Positions 34,437-42,316 of a stretch of DNA of 64,000 bases are shown here, piece after piece. The notes under the pieces were generated by a model, which saw nothing but the letters and a program-made list of their open reading frames with translations, ran no database searches and was not told the DNA's origin. Location: contig MLAV02000019.1 of assembly GCA_001870995.2 (NCBI GenBank), positions 62,001-126,000 on the forward strand, read 5' to 3'. The DNA is from Chitinophaga sp. CB10. GTDB lineage: Bacteria; Bacteroidota; Bacteroidia; Chitinophagales; Chitinophagaceae. Position 1 is the stretch's first letter, and every line of letters begins with the position of its first letter. The position numbers were made by a program, and so were the translations under genes.

Positions 34437-35739
34437 AATTAGTTTCCCATTCATTGTTTTGCTCTCCTTTATGTCCATCCATACGAATCAGGAAGTTCCT
34501 TGCGGGGAAATATGGCTTCAGGAAAATATCGAGGTGAATCGTGTCTTTATCCCGGGTATCCTGCTCAAACCTGCGGATTTCAAAATCTTCTATTAGTCGC
34601 TCAGGGCCTGTAATGCCATCCAGGAATTGAATTATCTGCCGCTGCAAATCCTTCCTGGTATTGGCGCTGAAGTTCTCGAACGCCCTGCGGTTCAGAAAAT
34701 CTATCAACACTTTGGTGACGTAGTCAAAGACGCGTACGACAGAATAGGTTTGCAGCCCCAGGTTTTCCCCGTTAAATAAAGTCCTTGCACTGAAGGCCAT
34801 CACTTTTCCGTATTCCTGCACAATCGGCACCAGCCCTAACTTTTCCAGAGAAGCGATTTCACTTTTCTTCAGGGGAAAGTTCACACCTTCAACGTCAATC
34901 AGGCTACCGAATTTTTTACCGGCTGTCACCTGTGACATAATAGTCTGGTAAATCCTGCCGGCCAGGGCGCCGGAAGCGGGAACGAATAAGTGAGACGCTT
35001 CGCCCACGAGGTCCGCTTTCACCCGGCCGATCAGCCAGTTGCAGGTCATGATCACATTGGAACGATAAGCGTCCGCGCCGGTGAGCTGGGCCATTTCAAA
35101 CACCTCCATTACATCGTCCGGCGCATCCAGCTGACAGAAGTCGGTAAGGAGCATGCACTTGTTGTCATATGCAATTCTTGCCCAGCGTTCCAGTATCATA
35201 TTAGAGCCAGCATAACCCGGGATGATCAACAGGCTGTAGTTATCACGCAGGTCCAACCGGTCATAATGCTGTTGGAGTTCGGCTTTAACCGCATCTAAAA
35301 AACGAGTATTATCTGCATCACGCAGCTGTTCCGGCGCGGCGTTCAGGAAGCTGACATTCTTTATTTTGTCCTGCGTGGTGTTACTAAAGAACAGGGCCAC
35401 ATTACGGTAGGACCGCTCCAACTCCTTCGATTCCTCCAATGCCAGCAGCAGGTTCTCCTTCAGCAGTGTTTCCGACTCCAATATCGCTTCATTACACGCC
35501 GCCTGCATGGTTGCAATACCCTCGTGGCTTCTCAGTAACCCGGCCCATATTTGCAGTAATTTTTTGAGGCGAAGGCGGTCCGACTCCTTTGAGGCTTCAG
35601 TGAGGAACAACTGTCGCCTCGCTTTGCGGTCCGGGTTTAAATTTTGGGTTCCCTCAATGGCGGATTCCAAGAGTTCGAAGCCGCCAAAGCTGCCCAGCGC
35701 CTGCAGTGGCTGGACCAGCTGAACTTCTGTGGTTAACAT
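34420..35739 (-). CDS. tssC: TssC, large subunit of the contractile sheath
   Basis: A 439-residue protein of the TssC/VipB family. Visible landmarks are ALEESKELERSYRNVALFFS, the sheath-fold core YSLLIIPGYAGSNMILERWA, and the C-terminal domain VRVFDYVTKVLIDFLNRRAF, RKDLQRQIIQFLDGITG and FLKPYFPARNFLIRMDG. TssB and TssC intertwine to form the sheath whose contraction drives the tube. The first 80 residues are helical and diverge from proteobacterial TssC, as seen in T6SSiii. Upstream by 265 bp is tssB, an unusually wide gap for the pair. Confidence 0.9.
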   Translation of the reverse strand: MLTTEVQLVQPLQALGSFGGFELLESAIEGTQNLNPDRKARRQLFLTEASKESDRLRLKKLLQIWAGLLRSHEGIATMQAACNEAILESETLLKENLLLALEESKELERSYRNVALFFSNTTQDKIKNVSFLNAAPEQLRDADNTRFLDAVKAELQQHYDRLDLRDNYSLLIIPGYAGSNMILERWARIAYDNKCMLLTDFCQLDAPDDVMEVFEMAQLTGADAYRSNVIMTCNWLIGRVKADLVGEASHLFVPASGALAGRIYQTIMSQVTAGKKFGSLIDVEGVNFPLKKSEIASLEKLGLVPIVQEYGKVMAFSARTLFNGENLGLQTYSVVRVFDYVTKVLIDFLNRRAFENFSANTRKDLQRQIIQFLDGITGPERLIEDFEIRRFEQDTRDKDTIHLDIFLKPYFPARNFLIRMDGHKGEQNNEWETNYEQTH

Positions 35740-36004
35740 AACAATGGTTTTATTTCAATAAGTAGTTTATGAATACAAAAATTTTAATGGCGTTGATTGC
35801 AGTGGCATCAAAAGCATACCCAAAGCCCACACACCTCTCCCAAGATTACAACAGGCACAGCCATCTAATTCCGGAACACAACAGCTCACCGGATTCAATT
35901 TCCTTCAACACCATTTCGGCCATTTTTCTGCTGACCCTACCAGGTTGTTTAACCCGGTCCTCCCTGCCCCAGTCACCACCAGCCTCATTAAAAAATCTAC
36001 CCCC

Positions 36005-36442
36005 TCACAACTCCTCCGCCAACCGCTCCACCACCTCCAACAACCCCGCCTTCGCCGCATCATCCTCCAAAGCCGCCCTCAACAACTTATTCGTATGCAA
36101 ATGCTTCAGTATCTGCAAATACAACGCCCGCGTGGTCGACATATCCTTCAGGAATACACTCTGCGCAGTGATCCCCGATGGCCCAAAATCAGCCACCCCC
36201 CTAAAACATAACTCCTCCGTTACCGGCGCCCCACGGGCATCCCTAAACGTAACCTTCACCGACGGCCGGTAATGCGCAAATACCGCGGCAATACCCGTCA
36301 ATCCCTTTACCACCTCCGGCCGCAACGGCGGATGCTGGGTGAACCTTTCTGTAAATAATGTTCTGTTTGGAGAAATCTCCGCGATGGATTCCTGGGTGTC
36401 CGGCCTGACCTCAGTGCCGCCAATCCCTGAGCTTTTCAACAT
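36005..36442 (-). CDS. tssB: TssB, small subunit of the contractile sheath
   Basis: A 145-residue protein of the TssB/VipA family. The core reads PPLRPEVVKGLTGIAAVFAH, YRPSVKVTFRDARG and CFRGVADFGPSGITAQSVFL, equivalent to the family's conserved F-x-x-hydrophobic-x-D-F-x-P-x-x-hydrophobic segment. The C-terminal helices end LLEVVERLAEEL. It is about 20 residues shorter than proteobacterial VipA. The reading frame stays open for 52 codons beyond its TGA stop (to 35846). Confidence 0.88.
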   Translation of the reverse strand: MLKSSGIGGTEVRPDTQESIAEISPNRTLFTERFTQHPPLRPEVVKGLTGIAAVFAHYRPSVKVTFRDARGAPVTEELCFRGVADFGPSGITAQSVFLKDMSTTRALYLQILKHLHTNKLLRAALEDDAAKAGLLEVVERLAEEL

Positions 36443-36553
36443 GGTTGGTATGGTTAAGCAAACAATCTTATTACACTACAAAATTATGCATCCTGATCAT
36501 GCAATACTCACCATTTTAAACTTTTTATCCCCCGATTGAAAATTCCACGGAAA

Positions 36554-37528
36554 CTACGACCTGGAGAAGGCTGCAACTGTCCAAATGCTCACATTTTTTT
36601 GCACATTCCCCATCAGCTCCAACTGTTGGTTAAACGACAACAACTCATTATACAACCAACTCCTGTCCGTCAACGGACGGCTGAAATTCAATTCGAAAAA
36701 ATCAATCCCCGAATTAATACCGATATAAATAAACTGCTGATAAAACGTAACAAACACCTGCGCCGCGCCATTACTCCGCAACGCCACAATATGCTTCAGT
36801 AAATTAGGTTTCAACAAATAGGAAGCCTCCGTCACATCCGGCGAAAACACGGTAAACTGCGCGTTAAACGCCGCATCCTGCAGTTGAATATGATGCCCCA
36901 GCCGCAAAGCGCCCCGCGGAATCACGCCCTTCGTAAACACATACACCGGCACATCAAAAAAACGGGGCGACTCCAACACCCCGCAACTGCCTGCAAACAT
37001 CATCTCCTGCGGCCGGCTCGTCACCACCAGGTCGCATATACGAAAAGTGAGGTTATTCCGCTTCCCGGAAATCATATCATTGCCCCGGATGTACGATAAA
37101 TCCGCATGAAAAAAACCGCTCGCAGCCAGCTCCTCATGCGAAAAATACTGCTCCGGCACATACCGGATCCCAGGCTCCCAGAATTGCAACAACGGCAATA
37201 TCACCCGCTCCTTATAATCCGTTTCCAGCTCCGCCTTCGGCCGCTCAATAAACTGCCGGATCAGCAGATTGCGGATCAGCATACCGCCCCCCAACGCCAG
37301 CAACAGCGCAATGCCAATATAAGCCGCCCGGGTGTACCACGCCTCCCCCTCCTGCTGGTCCAGCTCCACAGGCCGCACCACAAAAAGGTAAAACAGCAGG
37401 ACAAAACCAGCCAATAGCAGCCACCACCACCAGGTTTTGCGTAAACTCACCCGCACTTTTTCCATGCGCCGCAAATCCTGCTGAAGATAGACTTCCGCAA
37501 ATTCATTGAAACTGTTCGCCGACTTCAT
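36554..37528 (-). CDS. DUF3137-like membrane protein
   Basis: A 324-residue protein with two transmembrane helices (WWWWLLLAGFVLLFYLFVV and AAYIGIALLLALGGGMLI) and a soluble beta-rich C-terminal domain. YFSHEELAASGFFHADLSYIRGNDMISGKRNNLTFRICDL is typical of the DUF3137 family (substrate unknown). It precedes tssB by about 110 bp and follows two smaller membrane-protein genes by 8 and 21 bp, forming a compact leftward string. Whether these serve the T6SS or are passengers is unclear. Confidence 0.72.
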   Translation of the reverse strand: MKSANSFNEFAEVYLQQDLRRMEKVRVSLRKTWWWWLLLAGFVLLFYLFVVRPVELDQQEGEAWYTRAAYIGIALLLALGGGMLIRNLLIRQFIERPKAELETDYKERVILPLLQFWEPGIRYVPEQYFSHEELAASGFFHADLSYIRGNDMISGKRNNLTFRICDLVVTSRPQEMMFAGSCGVLESPRFFDVPVYVFTKGVIPRGALRLGHHIQLQDAAFNAQFTVFSPDVTEASYLLKPNLLKHIVALRSNGAAQVFVTFYQQFIYIGINSGIDFFELNFSRPLTDRSWLYNELLSFNQQLELMGNVQKNVSIWTVAAFSRS

Positions 37529-37536
37529 ACACTAAC

Positions 37537-38037
37537 TCAGTTGGATGACCAGCTTATGCCTGAAAACCCATTGACCGTGCTAACCTCTTCGCTGATTAAA
37601 TTTTTAAATGATGACAAGTACACCGCCGATAGCGGGAACGTAAATATTTGGCTTCCGTTGCCAATGGTTATATTGGTAAAAAGCGCCGGAAACAACCTGA
37701 TCCCCGGCAGCCTTAATTTATATTTCGTAAAAATGATATAACCGTCCACCACCGCGCCCCTCTCCAGCAAATCCGTGAAATGAATGATCTGCGCAGGACG
37801 CATCACACTGCCATACAGCTTCACCAGGTACGGCACAGATGGCAGAATAATCAGCCCCCCGATCAGCAGCCAGCCCCAAACCGACGGCAAAGTACCCTCG
37901 CCGTACACCAGCATGGTGACCAGAAACACCGCCAATACCATGATGAACTCGGCCATAAAAAAGGCTAAGGTCGTCTGCTTTACATCCTTTTGATGCATCG
38001 CCAGGAGCATCACCTTTAATTCCTGGATATTGCGCAT
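37537..38037 (-). CDS. Two-helix membrane protein of unknown function
   Basis: A 166-residue protein with two predicted transmembrane helices (LAFFMAEFIMVLAVFLVTML and WLLIGGLIILPSVPYLVKL) and a basic, beta-rich C-terminal third. The layout (paired helices near the N-terminus, soluble tail) mirrors the adjacent DUF3137-like protein in miniature, so the two may be distant relatives or partners. It ends 8 bp before that gene. No family was recognised. Confidence 0.65.
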   Translation of the reverse strand: MRNIQELKVMLLAMHQKDVKQTTLAFFMAEFIMVLAVFLVTMLVYGEGTLPSVWGWLLIGGLIILPSVPYLVKLYGSVMRPAQIIHFTDLLERGAVVDGYIIFTKYKLRLPGIRLFPALFTNITIGNGSQIFTFPLSAVYLSSFKNLISEEVSTVNGFSGISWSSN

Positions 38038-38058
38038 GTATCCCTGATTAAATAACAG

Positions 38059-38361
38059 TTACTGTTTGATTCTTAACCGGATAATATTACTGATCGTCAG
38101 ATATAAACCCACTATCGCTACAATGCCGTAAACCGCCAGTAATACCCACTCGTTACCGCCTGAAACTTTGTAAATAAGCGTTTCGATACGGGTAAGACTG
38201 ATGGGGTCGCTATCTGAATCGTGAAACTGTTGATAACGGCTGTAAATCAGCCCCCCTCCTGCTGTTGCAAGCATTAACCCGACTATCACTCCTCCCCAGG
38301 AAGGGTCGTCTTCAGTGCGGTTCTCGGGCTTCTCCGGATCGGAATTAACACGACTGTTCAT
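38059..38361 (-). CDS. Small membrane protein of unknown function
   Basis: A 100-residue protein with an acidic N-terminus (DPEKPENRTEDDPS), one hydrophobic helix (GGVIVGLMLATAGGGLIY) and a second near the C-terminus (WVLLAVYGIVAIVGLYLTIS). It is the first gene of the leftward string ahead of the DUF3137-like gene and tssB. No family recognised; reading frame and spacing support a real gene. Confidence 0.6.
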   Translation of the reverse strand: MNSRVNSDPEKPENRTEDDPSWGGVIVGLMLATAGGGLIYSRYQQFHDSDSDPISLTRIETLIYKVSGGNEWVLLAVYGIVAIVGLYLTISNIIRLRIKQ

Positions 38362-38459
38362 ATTGCAGTTTTGTGGTTAAGGATAACGTTCACAATATGA
38401 TACAGGGACGACAGGCGGCTAACAGCATACTAAAATAATAAAATTTAGCCTTTTTTTGT

Positions 38460-39686
38460 TCATTGACCGGAAACGGCTACTTCCGGCGGAAAGGCGTAAT
38501 CCCTCCAGGCCGCCTCCGCCTCCTCTGCCGTCAAACGCCCGCTGTACACCATTACACGATACTTCAGCGTATATACGTTCCCGTGAACCAGCTGCCAGGT
38601 TTTCATTTTTGTGGGCGAATAATTTAACATTAGCTCCCCGCCATCCATATCTTCCGGCCATACCCGCAAAGCCTGCGGACTGTCAAAATTATCCGGCGCA
38701 TTCATAATCAGCATCCCCGCCTCGCCCTGGGGCGTGGTTCCCGTGATCATAACCCATCTGGCCCTTGTACTGTCTGCGTCTTTGCGGGTTTTACCTTCCG
38801 AAGTCAGCACCTGGCTGGTTTTGCTGGTGAAATACGGTGTAGCACGCAACGCAAAGCCACCGCCATAGCGATATTGCAATAAAGTAATACCACTGTCTGC
38901 CGGAGTACTGAAATCATTCCGCATCTCCCATAACCGGCGCGTACCATTGTCCGTAGCAGCATAAGCCTTCACAGTGTACGTTTCCTCAATCGCCACGGTT
39001 GCCTTGCCCGGCGCAGGATACGCCACCTGCTGCTGCTTCACGCTGAAACCGCACCACACATCCCCGCTGGTAACGGACTTTGTGCCGGCATAAAATACTT
39101 TTCCCTCTTTTTTATGGACGTTCCAAAAATCCGTCACTTTCCCCTCAAACCGCGTGTGCGTCCACGGGCTCCAAATGCCCATATGATGCGCATGGCCGGA
39201 TTTTGGAAAAATTGCCGTCAACACCGCTCCATTTGGCGCCCATAAAGGGTGGATAAAGCCACTCCGGCGATATACGGTGTCAATGCCGGCCGGAGGCTCC
39301 ACAATGGCCGTATTGTATTGTAAGACAGGTGTTTGATTTTGTTTTAGGGAAATTTCAGTGCCGCTTACGGCCGCATGCATACGTCCCCGGGCAAATACTT
39401 TCCCCGCGTACAGCCGATATTGACGTTGTTCTCCTGAAGCGGTGGTTCCTCCCAAAACCCAGGTTAGCACCCCCGCATCGTCCTGCTGTACCGCTACCGG
39501 CTTCTTTTGGCCGCCGGTCACCTCTTCCAGCTGCCAGCCTTTGCCTGCTGGCAACGCCTTATCCGGCTTGTAACTCACCAGAGTATTGTTGCGGTCATAT
39601 TCGCCGGCCTTCACCGTTAAACGCAATTCCTGGGCATGCGCCCCCATCGATGATAGCAGCAGTACGGAATATAAAATGTTTCTCAT
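38460..39686 (-). CDS. DUF6807 (PmoA-like) exported protein
   Basis: A 408-residue protein with a signal peptide (ILYSVLLLSSMGAHAQ). The family core is visible as RSGFIHPLWAPNGAVLTAIFP, SGHAHHMGIWSPW and DFWNVHKKEGKV. The DUF6807 family is annotated in some genomes as 'PmoA family' although it is unrelated in function to methane monooxygenase; members often sit in carbohydrate loci. The repeated His residues in HAHHMG suggest a metal site, which is inference. It stands alone between the T6SS block and the C25 peptidase cassette. Confidence 0.78.
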   Translation of the reverse strand: MRNILYSVLLLSSMGAHAQELRLTVKAGEYDRNNTLVSYKPDKALPAGKGWQLEEVTGGQKKPVAVQQDDAGVLTWVLGGTTASGEQRQYRLYAGKVFARGRMHAAVSGTEISLKQNQTPVLQYNTAIVEPPAGIDTVYRRSGFIHPLWAPNGAVLTAIFPKSGHAHHMGIWSPWTHTRFEGKVTDFWNVHKKEGKVFYAGTKSVTSGDVWCGFSVKQQQVAYPAPGKATVAIEETYTVKAYAATDNGTRRLWEMRNDFSTPADSGITLLQYRYGGGFALRATPYFTSKTSQVLTSEGKTRKDADSTRARWVMITGTTPQGEAGMLIMNAPDNFDSPQALRVWPEDMDGGELMLNYSPTKMKTWQLVHGNVYTLKYRVMVYSGRLTAEEAEAAWRDYAFPPEVAVSGQ

Positions 39687-39799
39687 AACGTCGATTGTGC
39701 AGCCAAGATAATAGATAGTTGCCCGCTACGCAAGTACATTGCGCAACCCTGCATTAAATTTACCGGGACGGGAATGCATGCGCATTATTTTTAATTACA

Positions 39800-39807
39800 T
39801 ATTTTTG
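39800..39807 (+). promoter_or_regulatory. Candidate -7 box of the C25 peptidase cassette
   Basis: TATTTTTG matches TAnnTTTG; no TTTG is found 19-20 bp upstream. The start would fall near 39813, leaving a very short leader before the ATG at 39822 and a more usual one before an alternative ATG at 39849 (MQSTKLIITNKS). Confidence 0.4.
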
Positions 39808-39821
39808 ATGAATTAACGCGT

Positions 39822-41381
39822 ATGTCAATGGGAACCCCGGTTATCAATATGCAATCAACAAAACTCATTATTACCAACAAGAGCGCCCTGATATCGAAAT
39901 ATGGCGACGCTCACCTTACTGTACTGCAGGCCCTCGATAAATTAGTAGTGTCCGATAAGGCACGGCGACTCGAATCCATCATTATTTGCCTGGACGATGC
40001 GGAACAAATGGCCGGCTTCAACGCGCCGGCAGTGACCATCCCAACGGACGATGAGCAGAACAAAGCAGCGATAGATGCCCTCTATAACCACTTTACACCC
40101 GGTTATATCATGTTGCTCGGCGCACAGGATGTGATCCCTTTCCAAAGGCTCACCAACCTGGTATCCGGCGGCAACGATCCGGACTCGCTGATACCCAGCG
40201 ATCTGCCCTACGCCTGCGACGCGCCGTACGACAAGGATCCAGGCCGCTTCATTGCGCCCACCCGCGTAGTGGGCCGCCTGCCGGACCTCCCCGGCGGGAA
40301 AGATCCGCAGTACATCCTGCAGTTGATCGAAAATGTGCTGGAATACACGCCGGAAGCCAGGCAGGCCTATGAGAACTATTTTTCGCTCAGTACCTTCGAC
40401 TGGCAGGACTCCACCCAACGTTCACTCCTGAATATATTCGGCAACAACAGCGCGCTTCGCATCATACCCAGCGAAAGCGTTACCACGGACGGACTTTGGA
40501 CAGCGGAACAGCTGCTGCCCAAAACGCATTTCATCAACTGCCACGGCGCTATCAACAACCCGCGCTACTACGGCCAAAAGAAAACCGAATTTCCGCTGGC
40601 CATGAAATCGGATACCATCAACGGCCTTATCAACAAAGGCACGGTGGTAGCCGCGGAATGCTGCTATGGCGCGCAACTCTTCGACCCCGCCAAAAACGTA
40701 TTCCGGCAAATCAGCATGGCAAGCAGCTACCTGAAAAATAACGCCATCGCATTTTTGGGCAGTACCAACATCGCTTACGGCCCATCCACCGGGCAGGGAC
40801 TGGCGGACCTGCTCACACAGTTCTTCGTCATCAACGTACTCCATGGCGCCAGCACCGGCAGAGCTTTACTGGAAGCGCGCCAGAAGTTCCTCAACGAAAT
40901 GGGCCCCACGCTGGACCCCTTTGAACTGAAAACCGCAGCGCAGTTCAACCTCCTGGGCGATCCGTCCATACAGCCCGTCATCAACGAAAAAGATTCTTCC
41001 GTGGACGATTCCCAGTCTTTTATCAACTCCGTTCAAAACAGGCGGGAAAACCTGGAAGCGCGGGGCAAAATGCTCGACTACTTCATCGCGCCGCCGGAGC
41101 CTACGGACGAGGAAGGGGAAGCGGACGGCCAGCTGCAGGAAACCCTGGAATCGCTCCTGCAACAACGCAAATTCACTACCAGGCCGGGTAAAAAGCTATT
41201 CATCAACCGGCATCATAAACGACATGAAAAGAATAGTGAAACAAACGGTCCATCTGTAAAATTTCATGTATTTTCGGAATCTACTTCCGAGACTGCTACT
41301 GAAGCGCCAATAGTTAAAGTGTTGGTGGTAAAAGAAAAAAACAATCAAATCCTAGGTTATCGTGAATATGTCAGCAGATAA
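39822..41381 (+). CDS. Cytoplasmic C25 (gingipain/caspase-fold) peptidase-like protein
   Basis: A 519-residue protein with no signal peptide. Residues about 90-155 contain YIMLLGAQDVIPFQRLTN, DLPYACDAP and PTRVVGRLPDLPG, the N-terminal pattern of peptidase family C25. The expected dyad is in place: H241 in FINCHGAIN and C280/C281 in VAAECCYGAQLF (gingipain has C-x-x-G). LLGDPSIQP closes the domain as in family members. The last 130 residues are charged and probably disordered or a recruitment tail. Unlike gingipains it lacks export and C-terminal sorting signals, so it likely acts inside the cell. Overlaps the next gene, forming a cassette with two small proteins. Confidence 0.78.
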   Translation: MSMGTPVINMQSTKLIITNKSALISKYGDAHLTVLQALDKLVVSDKARRLESIIICLDDAEQMAGFNAPAVTIPTDDEQNKAAIDALYNHFTPGYIMLLGAQDVIPFQRLTNLVSGGNDPDSLIPSDLPYACDAPYDKDPGRFIAPTRVVGRLPDLPGGKDPQYILQLIENVLEYTPEARQAYENYFSLSTFDWQDSTQRSLLNIFGNNSALRIIPSESVTTDGLWTAEQLLPKTHFINCHGAINNPRYYGQKKTEFPLAMKSDTINGLINKGTVVAAECCYGAQLFDPAKNVFRQISMASSYLKNNAIAFLGSTNIAYGPSTGQGLADLLTQFFVINVLHGASTGRALLEARQKFLNEMGPTLDPFELKTAAQFNLLGDPSIQPVINEKDSSVDDSQSFINSVQNRRENLEARGKMLDYFIAPPEPTDEEGEADGQLQETLESLLQQRKFTTRPGKKLFINRHHKRHEKNSETNGPSVKFHVFSESTSETATEAPIVKVLVVKEKNNQILGYREYVSR

Positions 41382-41643
41382 CAACAAAGACAAACAGCCG
41401 GGTAACGTTACCATGCGCGGCCGCCTTGCCCTGCGCATTTTCGGGATGCATTCCAAAAGCGAACACCTGGCCGTGTACCTGGTGACGGATGATGGCGACT
41501 ACCTCATCAGGCCGGCAGCCGGCAACCCTTTCATGGAAAACCCGCTCATGCCCATGGCCGGTAAAGTGATCACCGCCACAGGCACCATCGTGGACTATGT
41601 TTTCCTCGTCACCTCCTGGAAAGAAGTGAACGATTCTGTTTAG
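41368..41643 (+). CDS. Small protein of the C25 cassette, unknown function
   Basis: A 91-residue protein. The ATG at 41368 (MSADNNKDKQPG) lies within the end of the peptidase gene, implying translational coupling; a GTG two codons earlier is possible. The core (RGRLALRIFGMHSKSEHLAV, YLVTDDGDYLIRP, KVITATGTIVDYVFLVTSW) alternates beta-strands like a small OB or SH3-type barrel. No family recognised. By position it may be a substrate, inhibitor or adaptor of the peptidase. Confidence 0.65.
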   Translation: MSADNNKDKQPGNVTMRGRLALRIFGMHSKSEHLAVYLVTDDGDYLIRPAAGNPFMENPLMPMAGKVITATGTIVDYVFLVTSWKEVNDSV

Positions 41644-41675
41644 CTTACGCATATTTTACTAATTTGTGCGTAAGC
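41643..41675. promoter_or_regulatory. Inverted repeat between genes 2 and 3 of the C25 cassette
   Basis: GCTTACGCA (41643-41651) and TGCGTAAGC (41667-41675) are a perfect 9-bp inverted repeat with a 15-nt AT-rich loop, starting right after the stop of the 91-residue gene and ending 18 bp before the next ATG. There is no T-run, so an operator or an RNA hairpin tuning the third gene is more likely than a terminator. Confidence 0.5.
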
Positions 41676-41693
41676 AAACATGCTTTGTTACCT

Positions 41694-42311
41694 ATGAATC
41701 TAGCTATTTTCATTACCACCCTCCTGCAGGACGGTAAAGTAACCGTGGACACTGACCTATCCCCGTTTCCTGGCGGAGTATTGCAGGAAACAGCTCATAT
41801 TCTTCAATCGTATTATTACAACGACGCGCAGGAAATGCCGGGAAAAGCGCCTGCCTTCCATCCGGATGCGGCGCTGTGGAGCGCCTGCTATATCTACCGC
41901 GCTGCGCAGCTAAGTGCGATTGCCACGCCGCCTGCAGCGGATGTACACCGCCTGCTGACGCCGTACCCTGGTAATATAAACGCGGAAACCATCTATAGCG
42001 CAGACTTGTGCCTGCGATACCTCCCCGATCTGACGGGCTTGAGCAAAGGAAATGCCGCGGAGGATATATTAATAACGCAGTTACGGGAAACTGCGGCGCT
42101 ATGGCCTTTTTCTTCTACCGGTATAAAAATACCCACCACCTATATACCTGACGCCATCTGGCAGCATCCGGCACTGCTGGCCGCCTACGCCGATCGCATC
42201 ATTGTTACGCGGGACAGCGCCAGGCTCCGGCACCCTAAAATATTACCGGCTGTTTTAAAAGCCCTGGGGAATTACCAGGAGATACTATGGCCGGGATTTG
42301 TACGGCCGTAA
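41694..42311 (+). CDS. bpX4-like protein (MoxR-vWA-beta-propeller ternary-system domain family)
   Basis: A 205-residue protein. The start at MNLAIFITTLLQDGKVTVD was preferred over a TTG ten codons earlier, because the pattern from there resembles bpX4, a helper domain of MoxR-vWA-beta-propeller ternary systems. The characteristic stretch APAFHPDAALWSACYIYRAA corresponds to the family's Asp-x-x-Ala-Leu-Trp-Ala-Ala element. The C-terminal part is helical. No MoxR ATPase, vWA or propeller gene lies in the window, so this would be an orphan or a reworked version. The family call is from memory and should be treated as tentative. Confidence 0.5.
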   Translation: MNLAIFITTLLQDGKVTVDTDLSPFPGGVLQETAHILQSYYYNDAQEMPGKAPAFHPDAALWSACYIYRAAQLSAIATPPAADVHRLLTPYPGNINAETIYSADLCLRYLPDLTGLSKGNAAEDILITQLRETAALWPFSSTGIKIPTTYIPDAIWQHPALLAAYADRIIVTRDSARLRHPKILPAVLKALGNYQEILWPGFVRP

Positions 42312-42316
42312 GGCGC

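Noticed and set aside
38460..39686. Methane monooxygenase subunit A
   Set aside because: The family nickname 'PmoA' is misleading; the protein is exported, not polytopic, and matches DUF6807.
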